NCBI GenBank assembly: GCA_950295325.1
Contig: OX485808.1
Span: forward strand, 16,326,527-16,390,526
Direction of reading: 5' to 3'
DNA: 64,000 nucleotides
Origin: Polytrichum commune
Lineage: Eukaryota; Streptophyta; Polytrichopsida; Polytrichales; Polytrichaceae
Below, piece after piece: positions 13,006 through 26,214 of this stretch. The first letter of the stretch is position 1. The number at the start of each line of letters is the position of its first letter. The notes under the pieces were generated by a model. The model saw only the letters and a program-made list of their open reading frames with translations, had not been told where the DNA came from and made no database searches. The position numbers and the translations under genes are program-made.

Positions 13006-16000
13006 TTTTTCCATTAGCTTAGGCATGCAAGTTTTACGGTCAAGACGGGAATGGGGCCACATTTTTATTGGAGAGGTGGTTTATGCCACTGCACCAAGAG
13101 TGTCACCAACACTAAATGTCAACCTACAATATTTGTCATCCCTAGTAAAGAAATTTGAGCATTACATAGTTTTACAATATTTGCAGTTACTTGTCACTTA
13201 CTTAGTGGTTTTTCATCCAAATTCCAATCATCCGTGACGAATATTCCATTGCATAAATGTTAGGATACATAACAAACCAAACTTTGTTTCAATAATTGGA
13301 ATGGATGTCATTCAAACTTCATTTGTGACAAGACTTGTGAACTTACCCATAAGAAGTGTCATTGGAAAAGTTACCACATAGACATAAACTACCATATGAT
13401 ACTAAATACAATATATAGTATAGTTCAAGACCAAAATACGTGGCCTTGTTTCATATGAGGTCATGAGCATGGGGGAACCCATAATATTCATAAATTTGAA
13501 TTGCAATAGACAATGGATGTAACCAACCACATGGCATTCGAAAGCTAGAGATGTAGATAGGAGAAATGGGCCATGGATTTAAAAGGCCATGTGCATATTC
13601 TTTGGACAATTATGGCCACCGGAATTCAATTGAGGGCACATTGGTTAAGTGAGGTCATCAATCTAGTAATCTTTGTGTCAATTACACTGAATATTCATCT
13701 ACACAAACATTATATGTGACATTAAACATGGAGTGTTATATTAATTAGAGTGGTCTTTGGGATTTGTCATGATGCCTTTTTTAGTTGTTGCTTCATGTAA
13801 GTTGCCATTCAAATGACACTCCCATGGTTTTTGTTGGTTTTGGGTTTATTTACTATTTTGGACAATTTCGGGAAAAAGAATACATGTAGCGAGTGGGTGA
13901 GAAACATGTCCATAAGAAAGAGTGTGTTTTTGTATGACTCTTATAGATCATCGAAGTACACTACAACATTGGGTTGATTAATGTCACGTAGGGGGGTCCC
14001 ACCAATGTTAGGTTATTAGGTCAAACCTTCTCAAATTCAATCTTATACCACGTAAGAATCCTTTATAAGTGTGTTGTTCACCTTTTGTGGACCACTCTTG
14101 ACACAACCTGATTAAGGGGGTGGATCCTAAATTAGCCACAACGATTGGTCAAAGTTGGTGCTATTCTGAAACCGTGCTTACATCCTTCTTACACCGTCAT
14201 CATGATTGGCCAAAGTGGTGTTATTTTGTACTTCATGTCTTGTATGATTAGTGGATTTTAACTTTGGCGTACTTCATGCGCCACTGCTCTCGCTTGTTAG
14301 CATGTTAAGCATAAAATACACGTGTTGATTCAAAGTCAATGCTACATTCAAACACATGTACCTTAGTGATTGTAAACAATTGGTGTAGATCGATAATGAA
14401 ATAGTGTGAGCCATTATAAATCATATGTTGAATGTAGTTGTTGCATGTGTTTTATTATCCTCTATTATTTCTCCAATATTTCTTCGCTTCTTGCATGCCT
14501 ATGTTTCCCCCTTGGAACATGTAGGCATAATCTTTGGAACCCACTTGTCTCTAAAGCAAACATGAACACAATCAATTTGTACACGAGGGCAATGGAGTAC
14601 CTTACAAATGCCACGTACGTTAGGAAGGAAGGGTGAGAGAGAAAAATGACATGAGAAAACTATCAAAGGAGGAAATATGAGAGGAAGGAAGGGGGAAGAG
14701 CAAGAGATCAATCTTATTGTTTTTGGACCAACAATATATATGTTAACATGTCCAATGAAACGACACGACATTATTAAGCAACTACATGATGGTCTCTTTC
14801 CAAAAAATAGGTTGCGATTGAAAACTATGATAATTTACAGTTGCTTGTCAAAAAAATTGTAGTACGTAGCATGAATGCTCTCACAAATGGGGAATCTCAA
14901 AAGTCAAGAATAATTATGCTCATGTATTAATACATGGTCCCATGGAATGCAACCAAGGATTTGTGTCATGTTATGTAATAAGTTATAGATATTCTCTCTT
15001 TGAATAGTAATGGGATTTCGTTGATGGGGGCCACCACTAGAAATGTGGATAAATGAAATCAAATAAAGGTGAATGAGTGGAGGACCATAAGGAGGGGCCT
15101 CTTGAAACTTCTAATGTTGTGATTGGTTGAGAAAGATAAAAGCCACTCAAGTTGGGTTAACACAAGGTCCGTGGTCCTAGGGTATGTCTCCAGGAGGTGA
15201 CTATCAAAATTTTAGAAAACCACGTGAGATTAAAAAAAAAAAAGGGTCAATTTAATTCATTTAGGGTAAATTTTATATTTTTGTTAGATCTACCATAGCA
15301 TTGGAATATATGTCCCCTACATGATTATATGTAAAATAGGGTGGTAGATAATTCCTTCATTTTAGTAATAAGTTTAAAAAAAACATGGTCATAGACATAG
15401 GATCCCCCTAAAAGTGTGTAGTAGGATCACTAGAATAATAATGGGTCTGACTACTTGGATGAAGAAGTGTGTAGTTTATGTCCAAATTTGAATCAAGTGC
15501 GTTAGTATGAAAGGAAATGTTGTGGGATTCTTTTCGGTGGAAGGAATGTGTTGGCACTCTCAACGGCTATTGGGTTTTGCAATGGCATTGAGCATGTAGG
15601 ACCTCGATGGATGCTTGTTTATTTCAGCTTGTATATTTTGTTATCTCCATGTTTATTGGTAACACTTTAACTAGTATCCAAGTGCTATTGGTTGTGTTTT
15701 GAATGATACTTTGAATGGTTTAGGATTGGTATTACTAATTGAAACCAAATGAATGACAATTTGAATGGTATGGAATGCTTGTTGCTCACATAGTCGGTTT
15801 CGCAATGCTATAGTATTCCGTCCACTATTTGGTACTTGTATAATTCATAAAGAAATATTGTGCCAAAAATTAGCCTCTCTAAACAAATACAAATAAATAC
15901 ACGGTGCTAAAAAATACATCAAAGTAGGTTTTTATCTACAAATAAGGAGGGAAAAATATTGAGAGGTGCATAAATATCCCCCCATTAAATACCCCATTAT

Positions 16001-16090
16001 CGCACGTGGTTACAAAACGTAAGGGGGTGCAATCGCCCCAAGGGGTACATCCATATGGAATCCTAAATGACCATTGAAGATAATGTTGCT
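13006..16090. other. Intergenic, no gene seen
   Basis: AT-rich sequence with only short shadow frames. Around 14,130-14,230 there is a local duplication of a CACAACGATTGGTCAAAG-like block. No inverted-repeat ends or protein similarity could be supported. Confidence 0.45.
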
Positions 16091-16099
16091 CTAACTTAG

Positions 16100-16995
16100 T
16101 TCTAATGACTCCCAAGGGATGGGTGACTATGAAATAAAACCCCCTATATACAAGAAATTTATATTGGAAGTCAATAAAACTAGAGACAATATTGCACGAG
16201 GTATATATACACAAAGGCACATGAACAATGCTTGGAGTGAGATGGTCTCATGCTCTCCTTAATCTGCCTTTTATTGCTTTTATTTTATTTTATTTCCTTG
16301 ATTCACACAAACAACATGAAATAACTTTTATCCCTCTCAGACAAGTGTTGTAGCCTTATTCTAACCTTAATTTCTCTCATGCCTCTTCCATTACATTTCT
16401 ATTGATTGTGAGCGATCTAGTGATCTACCTTCTACAATTCCCTCTAGTATTACATTTCTATGACTACGAGTAAATTAATGCTCCACCTTCAACAATTTGT
16501 AGAGAATTACAAATGTGTATTTTGTAACGGCATGCTAGAAAATGGACTTATGTATTTATACAAAGATTCTCAATTTAATGTGACAAATGTCTCCACTATG
16601 TACACAAAATATGAATCATGAAATATACTTGCCTTTATTATATGTACAATCCACACTTTGGCAAAGTCTAGAAGTCAAATACAAACCATAACAAGAATGA
16701 ACACGGTAGTCATTGGGGATTACCACCTTGTGATAATAATGAATGAGAATAAAAATTGGATGAAACTAGCACATCTATTGCCAATTTCTCCTCTAGATTT
16801 TAGGACCCCCTTTTGTACATCTACCTTTACTTCAAAATTCTCAATATGTACACACTAAAATACACAAACCAAAAAAGAAACTCCCTCATCATGTATACTA
16901 TGTAAGTTAATGCCTCAAAGTGAACTTCTTTTTACACTCACATTAGTCTGTACATGATACGAGAGTCCACCTCTTGGGCAAGGACCAACTCCTTT
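16100..16995. repeat. Diverged dispersed repeat, copy 1 (pair with 24,290-24,865)
   Basis: Ordered shared blocks with 24,290-24,865: GGGTGACTATGAAATAAAAC, AGAAAATGGACTTATGTATTT, ATGAATCATGAAATA, TTGGATGAAACTAGCACATC, ATCTACCTTTA and TACATGATACGAGAGTCCACC. No long open frame. It is likely part of a decayed transposon of unknown family. Confidence 0.55.
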
Positions 16996-17725
16996 ACACC
17001 TCCAAGATGTTCTCTCTACTAGAAAATGCAACAAACCCTTGGCAAACATGGCACATAAAAACCATAGTAAAAGGAGTTCAAGACTCAAGTATGATAATTT
17101 AAGAAAAATCTTAATAATATTATCATTACCAATATACATATGGGGGGAGCATGTCACCATTTAAGGTTGGTTTAGGGTTGTTGAATGCGGTATGGTACTC
17201 ATCACAAGCAAAGAAGGAAGGCTTGCCCAATGAACTCCCAAAATTGGGAGGAAAATAGCTATGGCCTTAATTTGGATGTGCTAAAACCTTGTACTTATGG
17301 TGTGTGTGTAGGGTGAGTTTCCATGTAGGCCACACATCCAGCACACTTCCATGCACCCACTAAAGAATATTTAACCTACATGTGTTGGTCACCGAAGGAT
17401 TGTAGACCGGTTTTAAGACGAGTAGGAGGTTTTAACCCGAAGAAGGAGCTTAGTAGGTGGACCCAAATTTGAAAAGATGGGAGTAGCTAGTTGGCACATA
17501 CGAACCCTACCCCACTAAATTCCCTCTACATTTGGGTGGGTTCATCCTTAATCACACTAGAATCTAGTGGGCGAGTGACCTATATGAAACTCACCCTAAC
17601 CGCCAACATGTGGTTGGTTAGCGGCTTATGCTTATCTACATGTGAACACCTCCAACCCATTATTATCTAGAATCTAGTGGACAAACAACCTACATGAAAA
17701 CTCACCCTTAACATCAGTGTGTATG

Positions 17726-18022
17726 TTTGACAAATTTTAGTTGACGTTCAACTTCAAATCCAAAGTGTCATGTGACGTTTTCAAAAACGAAAATGAATGG
17801 CAATCGACACTTACATTTTCTTTTGAAATGTCACCTCAATGTCACATGCCTGGTAGCACGTGTCGTTTCGATTTCTAAAGTATCGATTGACGTGTGGTTT
17901 TTTTCCTTCACAAGTCACATGACATGTCAGAATTTGAATTATGCGTGTCAATTGACGTGTAGTTTCTTTTTGTGCAAGTTTTTGCGTGTCAAATGTCAAA
18001 AACTTGCAAAAACTTTGTCAAA
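17726..18022. mobile_element. Candidate MITE with TTTGACAAA inverted ends
   Basis: About 297 bp, beginning TTTGACAAATTTTAG and ending TTTTGCAAGTTTTTG-like sequence on the opposite strand down to TTTGTCAAA. The interior is dense in TGAC/GTCA and contains repeated TCAATTGACGTGT-type units at about 17,885 and 17,950. No clear target duplication. Confidence 0.3.
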
Positions 18023-18900
18023 AATACAATATGCTTAACATCTTAAGTGAAGTGGTCTAACCAAAATAGTGGTAACCATATAGGACACGGCCACCTTCTC
18101 TAACATCGTGGATTCCACTCTCCATTGAAGTGCATGGTAACTTGAAGTTGTATCGGGCTAACATAAGTGCCTCCTTGGGCCATGATGTTATTATTAGTAC
18201 ATGCTACATTGTATCATGTAACTTAGGCACACTCAATGTCTACTACTTTAGGAGCACATGTGTTCTAATTTGAGTCTATGGAACGTGTAGGCAGCGGGAA
18301 CTTATAAGTGGTTCGTACCTTGACTGTCAAGTGTACAATTTGTCAAACTTAGTTGCTTGATTCTGACGATTGCAATTGGATGCTTATCCATGTTGATGGG
18401 TTGGCAAATGAAGCCAAATAGTCCTTGTTGGTGTGCCCTCCATCATGCTCCCAAGTACAAACTTGCCTTAAATAACATCCTTTCTTTCGGCAACATCTAT
18501 TTTTAATCCTTAAACCGTCAACAAAGTGACTGCAACGGTGTCATGAAGTAAGACGTTGCTACAAGTGATTAATCATTTGTGGTATCAAGTACAAAATAGC
18601 ACCAATTTGGCCATTCATACTAGAGGTGTCAAAAGGATGTAAGAAACACCGACTTTGGCCACTCACAGACGTCACATTTAGATAATATAAGGTATCCTGG
18701 ACGCCGAAAATAAGAAGTGAATGTTGTGTCCGGGAATGTTGCACAGACATGTCATTGGAGGTGTTCTCTGTTATGACACCACCGTCGATGACTAGGTAGA
18801 GTCTGACTTACGAGAGGGAACCCAGCTCCAAGCTCCTCGTTGATAAGCATGATCATACAATGTTATTCGATACAAGATGAGATGATATGAAGAGACACTT
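18023..18900. other. Intergenic, no gene seen
   Basis: Short open frames without recognisable domains. The part after about 18,760 may be the more decayed upstream portion of the hAT-like remnant that follows. Confidence 0.35.
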
Positions 18901-18920
18901 TGAGCATTTGTGAATGTTCT

Positions 18921-19066
18921 GCGGTGGATTGGCAAATGCTTTCGCCAACACAACAAGCGTTGAGTCAGATTTTAGTATTCTAAAATGGGAAATTTTGACT
19001 TTCGACAATCAATGATGAACCGGACGCTGGAGGGCATCTTTCAGGCCAAGCAACGCCGTGTTGTGA
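18921..19066 (+). pseudogene. hAT-like transposase C-terminal (dimerisation) remnant
   Basis: An open plus-strand tract reads A-N-A-F-A-N-T-T-S-V-E-S-D-F-S, then ILKWE, then a tail with R-T-L-E-G-I-F-Q-A-K-Q. The NTTSVE-SDFS...KWE block and the LEGI..CKQ-type tail match the C-terminal end of hAT-superfamily transposases from memory of the family. Stops and shifts interrupt the frame upstream, and the catalytic domain is not recognisable. It is a short decayed fragment. Confidence 0.5.
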
Positions 19067-19099
19067 TGGGAATTCTTGTTCCGACTAGGTTCGATGATG

Positions 19100-19990
19100 G
19101 CGTTGGGGCCCATTAGAACAAGCAACTGACACTTTTACAACTTACGTCACAAAAATTGATTAAATTCAAGGCAATTTTCCACTTTTGATATATTGAAGAT
19201 TTTGAAGATTTTTGGACTCCGAATTTAAGCTAAAAGCGGTAAAATTGGCATTTGCCATATCTTAAGAGGCCTAACCTATATGCTCAACAAGGCGGTGTAA
19301 GAAGTGTTTGACAAAAGAGGGACAACACCTTCGTTTAATAGAAGACTCTCGCATGCAAGAAAGTTGATGTTGTGATGATTCTCACCTAGCAATCCAATGT
19401 CAACGAACCCCCCCCCCCTCCCCCAATGGATAGTAAATGGTTCGTTCCTTAAAACAACTTTACAAATTCATGTAGGTTGATTTATTCATTTATTTAAAAA
19501 AAAATTATAAACTCTTTGGAGTGTTGCAATCTATGAAAATCTTATGACAAATTTTCAAGTTGTTTAACTTGCTTGAAAAACAAAGCTTTTGGAAGTGTAA
19601 ATTTTAGGCTCAACTAGCTTAGTAGAAACTCCAATAACTTGAGTCCCCTTTTACACTAGGCTTGAGCTTGCAATTAGGTATGCGGTGATTTTGGCACTTC
19701 AATTTACAAGCTTCATTTCGAAGTCCAAAATTTTGAGAGCACAATGACCAATTCTCAATCATAGCATTGCTTAGTCGTGGGGCATTGCAATGTGGGTCCG
19801 GGGAATCTCACAGGCCTTGCGACTCACTTATTCCGCTTGCTCCCCTTTTTTGAGCTTCACTTGGCCCCATTGATGTTCACCGGATGAAGCTCTTACCGGC
19901 TCACCAACTAAAGACGTGTTTTTAATATTAACATAGTATTGATAGCATCATTGGCCTTCAATCAATGGGGCCCATGTGCATGCCGACATG
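19100..19990. other. Intergenic, no gene seen
   Basis: AT-rich sequence with a C-rich run at about 19,410-19,425. No protein similarity or structured repeat recognised. Confidence 0.45.
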
Positions 19991-19994
19991 ACAA

Positions 19995-20254
19995 CTACAC
20001 TCTAACCTCCCTAATATCATGCTATTGTGGCCACCAAAGTGTACGTGATATTAAGGAGGTATGCAGTGTTGACACGGATGCGTGATGATAAGAAATTAGT
20101 GTAGCTAGTGACATTATGGAATAATACGAAGTCAACGTTGTAATAATGACAACATGATGTGTGCGAGCGTGTGGTTTGAATTCTTTAGTGGGTTACTTCA
20201 ATGTCAAAACCCATGATATATGGGAGGGAAATATGACAACAAGGAGGGAGATTT
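19995..20254. repeat. Dispersed repeat with hairpin, copy 2
   Basis: Second copy of the module at 10,695-10,975. It has the same arms, AACCTCCCTAATATCATG and GTGATATTAAGGAGGT, and the same downstream order of blocks, about 9.3 kb away in the same orientation. Confidence 0.6.
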
Positions 20255-20915
20255 AAACCGAGAACATATGTTCCCTGGGGTTTTGGGAGAGAAGAGAATG
20301 AGTGACATTAAAGAGGGTGATATCACAAAGGTTAGGGTGTACCTATAGAAAAACTCTCAAAATTCTCAAAATAAGGGGTTTAGGGAAAATGTGAGCATGT
20401 TATTAGAAACTCTAACAACCTCTCACTTTTCACTGCATGTTTAGAAAGGGAGTGGTATGAGAGGTTGGTGAATTGTTATGAGCTCTCATTAGTATGGGTT
20501 TTATATTAAGGTCCGAGTTTGAAAACTTGAGGTCCAATACACCTCTTAAATGGATCTTTCTTTTGGACTCAAATTGGACCCCAATTTATAAAATTTGCAT
20601 TTAAACTTTGGAAAACCATTTTCTTGAGTGTGGACAACCAAGATTCGGCGGGAAAGTGATGCCGCATTAGTGTGCTTCACTACTTCATATCTTGGACCCA
20701 TACCATAGCTCTTTGGGTCCAAAATGTTCCTCATGATCGTTCAATTCTAGAGTTTCTTGGATTTAAGATTCAAATGCACCCTTAGTTTGAAGCAAGTGTT
20801 AATGTTCAAAGTGAATGCCAATGGAGGGGCAATAATACTAACCTATACATATCTATGACAAACAATGAATGTCTGGAAGTCTGCAATGACCTACAAAAAA
20901 AAGAATTCATACCCT

Positions 20916-22435
20916 GGCCACACCGGTTGGTCATGGCCTAGCCTGCAGTAGCCCCAGCCTAGGAGGTAGCGGGCTAGGCCAACCCGGTGTGACCCGCACT
21001 GGCCTGCTCTCTATTCTAGTTGGGCATGTGGCAGGGATTGATGGCCCATGCCCAACACTTAAAATAATTATAGCAAACAAATTTTATTTAAGTTAATATA
21101 TTATCTACTAAACATATGATTATATATGATTATATATTTATCATATATTTATGAATATATAAGTGTATGTAAGATAAAAACCAACCCCTTTTTACCAACT
21201 AAGACTACCCACTTACTTTGCCCAACAAAAATATGTAAACATACTCTACATCTACAAATCTATTTTCTTGCCTCATTTCACATTTTCGAACCAATACAAA
21301 AACAATGCATTTCTATTCAATGTCCATGTACGTTGTGATGTTGCTTCTAATAAATGTCTTGTTTGGATACCTGGTTGTACATCATTGTCATTTGACACCA
21401 CAATTTAATGTGTATAGTATTGTCCTTAGTATAGTCCATCGGTTCTTAAAAATTCCAACTGTATTTTCTATTTTAACCTTCCATGTCATAAACACTAATC
21501 AAAATCATCTTCATCCTTCTTGTTTGATCTTTGAGCATGGTGGAGTCTGAGGAGTTGTTGTAGTAGAGGACAGGCATAGTCTCCAACAATACATGGCTTT
21601 AATTTTCTTCCTTCAATCAACATTCTTGGTTCTTATAATATAACGTTCTCCACGAGTTTTCTATAAAAAATAGATATTCTCAAATGACTTGCATCATGAG
21701 TGCCTCCAAGTGCAAGCACACACACATCTAAGAAATCTTTATCATGATCACAAATTCCTTGTAACAATACCGTATGTGCATCATATCGACACCAATAATC
21801 AACATATGTATATGCACGTTTAGGTTTGTTCGCTAATTTGATATAAGTGCCATCTATAGCACCACACATTTGAGGGAGTTTGATGATATTAAAAAAAACC
21901 CTTGCCTTATTTATTGTAATCTTGCACCACTTGGAATAGTAATGTATCTAGAACAAATTTTATCCTTGTCAGCCAATGTCTTACAAACCAATCTTGTACA
22001 TTTGAAAACAATTGCTCTTCCCACTCCAAATTCATTTCCAATGTTACAATCATCTTGGCCAAATGCCAACCTCCGGAGTACCAGTGCTATTATTTTTTGT
22101 ACTAACAATGCTCGTCTATAATTTGTATATCTATGCTTTATATATGGTTTCAGAATATCACACAATTTCTCATATGTCCAATATGTCATGCAAAAATTAG
22201 CATACCACTCGTTGTCTCGAAGTTTGACATCTTGCATATACACTCTTTGATACATCACATCCCACCTACAAATAGACCTAGGAAACATCCACCACCTTCT
22301 ATTGGGCAACCTATTCCTCCTTGATTTCTCTCCAATAAATAAACATGCCAACACTAGTCGCCACTGGCTACGGGGGGGGGGGGGGGGAGACCGGCCAGGC
22401 TGGCTAGTTGGGTGCCTAGCCGGCTTGGTGTGGCC
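20916..22435 (-). mobile_element. PIF/Harbinger-type DNA element, about 1.5 kb
   Basis: The ends carry inverted GGCCACACC (20,916-20,924) and GGTGTGGCC (22,427-22,435), with further GC-rich matches just inside (CTAGCC and GGCTAG steps). The interior is AT-rich and holds a HARBI1-like transposase pseudogene on the minus strand. A G run of about 15-16 sits at about 22,373-22,388. The expected 3-bp TWA target duplication is not evident, so the exact limits are uncertain. Confidence 0.6.
21633..22354 (-). pseudogene. PIF/Harbinger (HARBI1-like) transposase, frameshifted
   Basis: The DDE_Tnp_4-type transposase is read in two minus-strand segments: 22354-21911 and, after a shift, 21869-21633. The first segment ends after ITIPSGARLQ and carries the helical region usual before the catalytic core (L-V-Q-K-I-I-A-L-V-L-R-R-L-A-F-G, then EFGVGRAIV). 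The second contains the catalytic Asp block C-G-A-I-D-G-T-Y-I-K and the block FLDVCVLALGGTHDASHLR, matching the second-Asp region of the family. A one-base frameshift near 21,900 joins the two, and the C-terminus after LVENVIL is missing, so the protein cannot be made whole. No Myb-like partner gene was found beside it. Confidence 0.75.
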
Positions 22436-22439
22436 ATGC

Positions 22440-24285
22440 TATCGAACTACCAACATTCTCAAACAACTTTTTATGAGACAGTTTGGGGGTTTGACCAAAA
22501 GCTTGTCAAGAATGACCAAAGCTTGTCATAGCCATTGCGCATAGGATTCACAAAGCCATCGTCTAATGAGCATTATATACCCAGGAAAAAAAGGTTCATG
22601 GGAAAAGTGGACATGACCAAACAAGGATGTTTGTTGAAAAAGTAACAATGTCAGTGACATGAATATTTTTGGTGGTTCCCACCAAATTATGCAATTCAAA
22701 TTGCTAGCCAATAATATCAAAGATCAAGTGATTTTCATACATTTCAAAAATTTTGTTATTTTCTGAAGGAAAATGCTTGTAGAATGATTTGTTGGAGACT
22801 AAGAATAAAGACCCGTATTCCAGCTGCACAAATGTGATTTTAAATTAACTCCCTAAAACACTCTCTTGTATGCCAACACAAAATAAAGCTTCTACTTCAT
22901 ACTTTATAATACATATTTTATTCAAGCTGAAACCCCTAGGCTTGTAGGATTTAAAGTGAAAGTGGAAAGGGGCCTTAAGTGTTGGAGTGAGAATGCTTTG
23001 TGCCTACCATGCTACTTGTAGATGGCTTGAAAAGGCTCCAATAATGGCTCAAATCCAAATTAATGACAGGTGGTCCATTGAATTGAGCTATATGTAGAGG
23101 CGATACTTTTATTTTACAACAATATACCAAACAAACGAATTGAGACTAAAGGCAAGATTGCATGGTTTGAAGTTTAAGTCTTAAGGTATGTGGACGTTAT
23201 TTGGTTTGATTTTCATGTTCTTCAACTTATACCAATTAGATCTACACAATGAAACTCGTGTTGCATTAGCAAATCTATGGTGATATACATGTAAAAATAT
23301 ATTTAAAATCATCTCTCTCCTAATTGAGTTATGATTGTTGGAAATGCATGTTTGTTGCTTTTTTAATTGGATACACAAATCTTCCCACTTGTGTTCACTA
23401 TTGAGTGTAGAGTAGTTATTAATATTTGATAATGTAGTCCAGTCTCCTTTAAACATGTGCCTTTACAATGTTTGTTCTTCGATCCTCAACGAATTGCTTA
23501 CCAATCAAATATATGATTCGATTAAGAGAACGAGCCACTTGAGACCCATCTAGTACCTTAACCCTAAAAAGTCACTGGGTGTTTCTTGAACGAGAGATAA
23601 CTTAAGGTGAACAACCTTTCATGCTTGAATGTTGTTCACACGAAAGCAAAAATGGTTGTAGAGCACACAAAAGAGTGCATTCATGCAATTCATATTCAAA
23701 TTTAACAACTTGACATGACATAAATCCATGTGGGCATAAGATATTGATTGTAAATATTCACAAGCAACTCACAACAAGGGTGTTATATGACGAAATTGTG
23801 TCCCAAGGTTTAAACTAACCCAGCTATGCGAAACATATATTGGAGGAGTGAAAACATTAAACACAATCATGTGTAGAAATGGTGGTTGGAAATAGTATAC
23901 GCTCCACATGATTGTACATTGTATTATATTTTATTGTTATCTATAATTCCACCCTATTGTCAATGTATTTTCTTAGTTTGAGAGGGTTATTAGAATGATA
24001 ATTAGAATCTCAATATGGATTTTTTATTAAAAAAAACTACTCTAGATAAAGATAACATGATAAAACAATTGATTCTTCTTGTCTATGAAGATCCATTGGG
24101 GTCTTGGGTCACCATTTAGGGTATGCTTTCACATGTAAGTAGCTTGTGAGGGGATGAGATTGAGAAGGTCTAGCATCTAGAAATCACTAGGGCTAGTGCA
24201 CTACTTTGCATTGATATCGGTGCTTTAGGATAGGGTCTTGTCATTGTACTCTTTTTTGTGTGCCCCATCACATCATGCGGGGTGG
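22440..24285. other. Intergenic, no gene seen
   Basis: Short shadow frames only. No inverted-repeat ends, RNA gene or recognised protein remnant. Confidence 0.45.
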
Positions 24286-24289
24286 ACTC

Positions 24290-24865
24290 TTATTGGAAAC
24301 CTAAATGATGTGAGTGGGTGACAATGAAATAAAACTTCTTATATACGGAACATTGATAGATAAAATTAAATGTATGCGTACCAACATTAGGTTAGAAAAT
24401 GGACTCATGTATTTACACCCAACTTTGTATTCTAATGAGATGATTGCCTGCCCTACATACAAAAAAATATAAATCATGAAATAAATGGACCTTTAGTACA
24501 TATGTATTCCACTTCACTTTCCAACAAGAAAGTCATTCAACATTTTTTCATCTATAAGATACAACTCATAATAATATGACCTTAAAACACATGTCATTCA
24601 GATGAACTAAGCTAAATTGGATGAAACCAACACATCTATTGTCAATTTGATTCTAAAGATTAGGCGGCCGCTGTGTGCATCTACCTTTAGTTTAAGCTTC
24701 TTGGTAGCCTATTTAAATGTATGCACTAGAGAAAAATAATACTTCTCCCTTCTATGTATGCTAATGTCTCAAATAATACCCCTACCTACACTCATGTTAG
24801 TTCGTACGTGGTATGAAGAGTCCACCCCATGGGCATCACATGGACAAACCTAAAACCAACCCTCT
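24290..24865. repeat. Diverged dispersed repeat, copy 2 (pair with 16,100-16,995)
   Basis: Same ordered blocks as 16,100-16,995 over a shorter length: GGTGACAATGAAATAAAAC, AGAAAATGGACTCATGTATTT, AAATCATGAAATAAA, TTGGATGAAACCAACACATC, ATCTACCTTTA and GAAGAGTCCACCCC. Confidence 0.55.
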
Positions 24866-25069
24866 TTTGAAATTGACCATGTAGATTCTACATGATATTG
24901 GTTGATTTGACTAGCTATTATTGTCTCTCCATATTGAAGATTTGGGAGGGGGTCAATTTTAGAGCATGTGTCATTCCAACTTTAGAACTTTAGAACTAGT
25001 TCTTAAAGACTCCAAAATTATATATATGACTTTTCAAAACTTTTACAAAGTTTGAACTTCCTCTTTTCA

Positions 25070-25620
25070 TAGGCCAAATCCTTCAATTTCTTCCTCTTTG
25101 CAATACAAGGGTGGGCGGGTGGGAACATCCACAAGACTCTCTCTATGTTTCATGCATCTTCCTATTTGATAGTATAGTACCACATTGCATAATAAAGTCA
25201 TTTGCCTAATGTCTCGTAGTATGTGTTGTACCACATATGTACACCTTGCATACCTCGTTTGCCTTGCAAGAATACATACCTTATTTGGGTTTTTTGCTAT
25301 CATATGGTATTCATCTCCCAATGCTTGATTTTAACTATCCCATGCTTTGTAAGTTAATTGCCAACCTTCTTGCCTCTCTATCAAGTATGTCTAACTAGAT
25401 CACCACATGTATGTTGTACTTACTAAGGAGATGTACCTAGTAACCTCAATCAATATTTGTGCATAAAATGTCATGATCACAATACATCACTGCATTGACT
25501 GTGTGAAAGGCTTGCCTCACATGTGCCCATGTGCCCATGCAACCAAACAACAAACAATTGAGGATTAGTTGCGTACACAAGGTAAATAACAACATGACCT
25601 AGTTGTTATTCATGTCGCAC
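25070..25620. repeat. Direct duplication of about 0.5 kb, copy 1
   Basis: Blocks AGGCCAAATCCTTC, GGGTGGGCGGGTGGGAACATCC and, further on, GCTTGCCTCACATGTGCCCATG...TACACAAGGTAAATAA recur in order at 26,215-26,726, about 1.1 kb downstream. Diverged, with no clear gene. Confidence 0.5.
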
Positions 25621-26083
25621 ACACTTAGTTCATTTCAAATGCACCAAAATATTTCAACATACAACACTCATTGTAAAACATATGGGTGTTCAAACCTGTT
25701 CCTCGGCCATGATTGGGTTACTCCAAGTAGAAAACTCCTCTTGGTGATGAACCTTAGTTACTCTTACTTCAAGCACATATCTTTAACCCAATGTGTATAC
25801 ACAAAGCTCGCCGCACCTCTCACTTGCGTGAATGATAAAAAAAATAGGTATTTTTTTAGGGTTAAGTGCTTATATTGTATTACTTACGTATGGTAAGTTC
25901 TCGTAACCCTATTTTTACTTCATTCATGTATATCTCTGTTACATCCATTCCATGGTGAGTATGATTTCTTTCCATGTGTGTAGATATATATGAGTTTATA
26001 TCATCTATTTTACATAGATGACCTTTGCTATGTCTATTAATGTAAGAGTTTAAACTTGACTTTTTATTAACATGTCATAAATC

Positions 26084-26085
<2 letters not shown>

Positions 26086-26153
<68 letters not shown>
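26086..26153. repeat. (GA)34 microsatellite
   Basis: 68 bp of uninterrupted GA dinucleotide. A shorter (GA)n tract lies at about 27,082-27,104 and a (TA)n tract at about 26,351-26,369. Confidence 0.95.
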
Positions 26154-26156
<3 letters not shown>

Positions 26157-26214
26157 CTTGAATAGATCTAGGCTTATATTAAGCCTAGTCTTTTCATGAT
26201 ACATCCTCTTATTC

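Noticed and set aside
12926-13237. 103-codon plus-strand frame
   Set aside because: Overlaps the edge of the minus-strand LINE remnant and has no recognisable domain.
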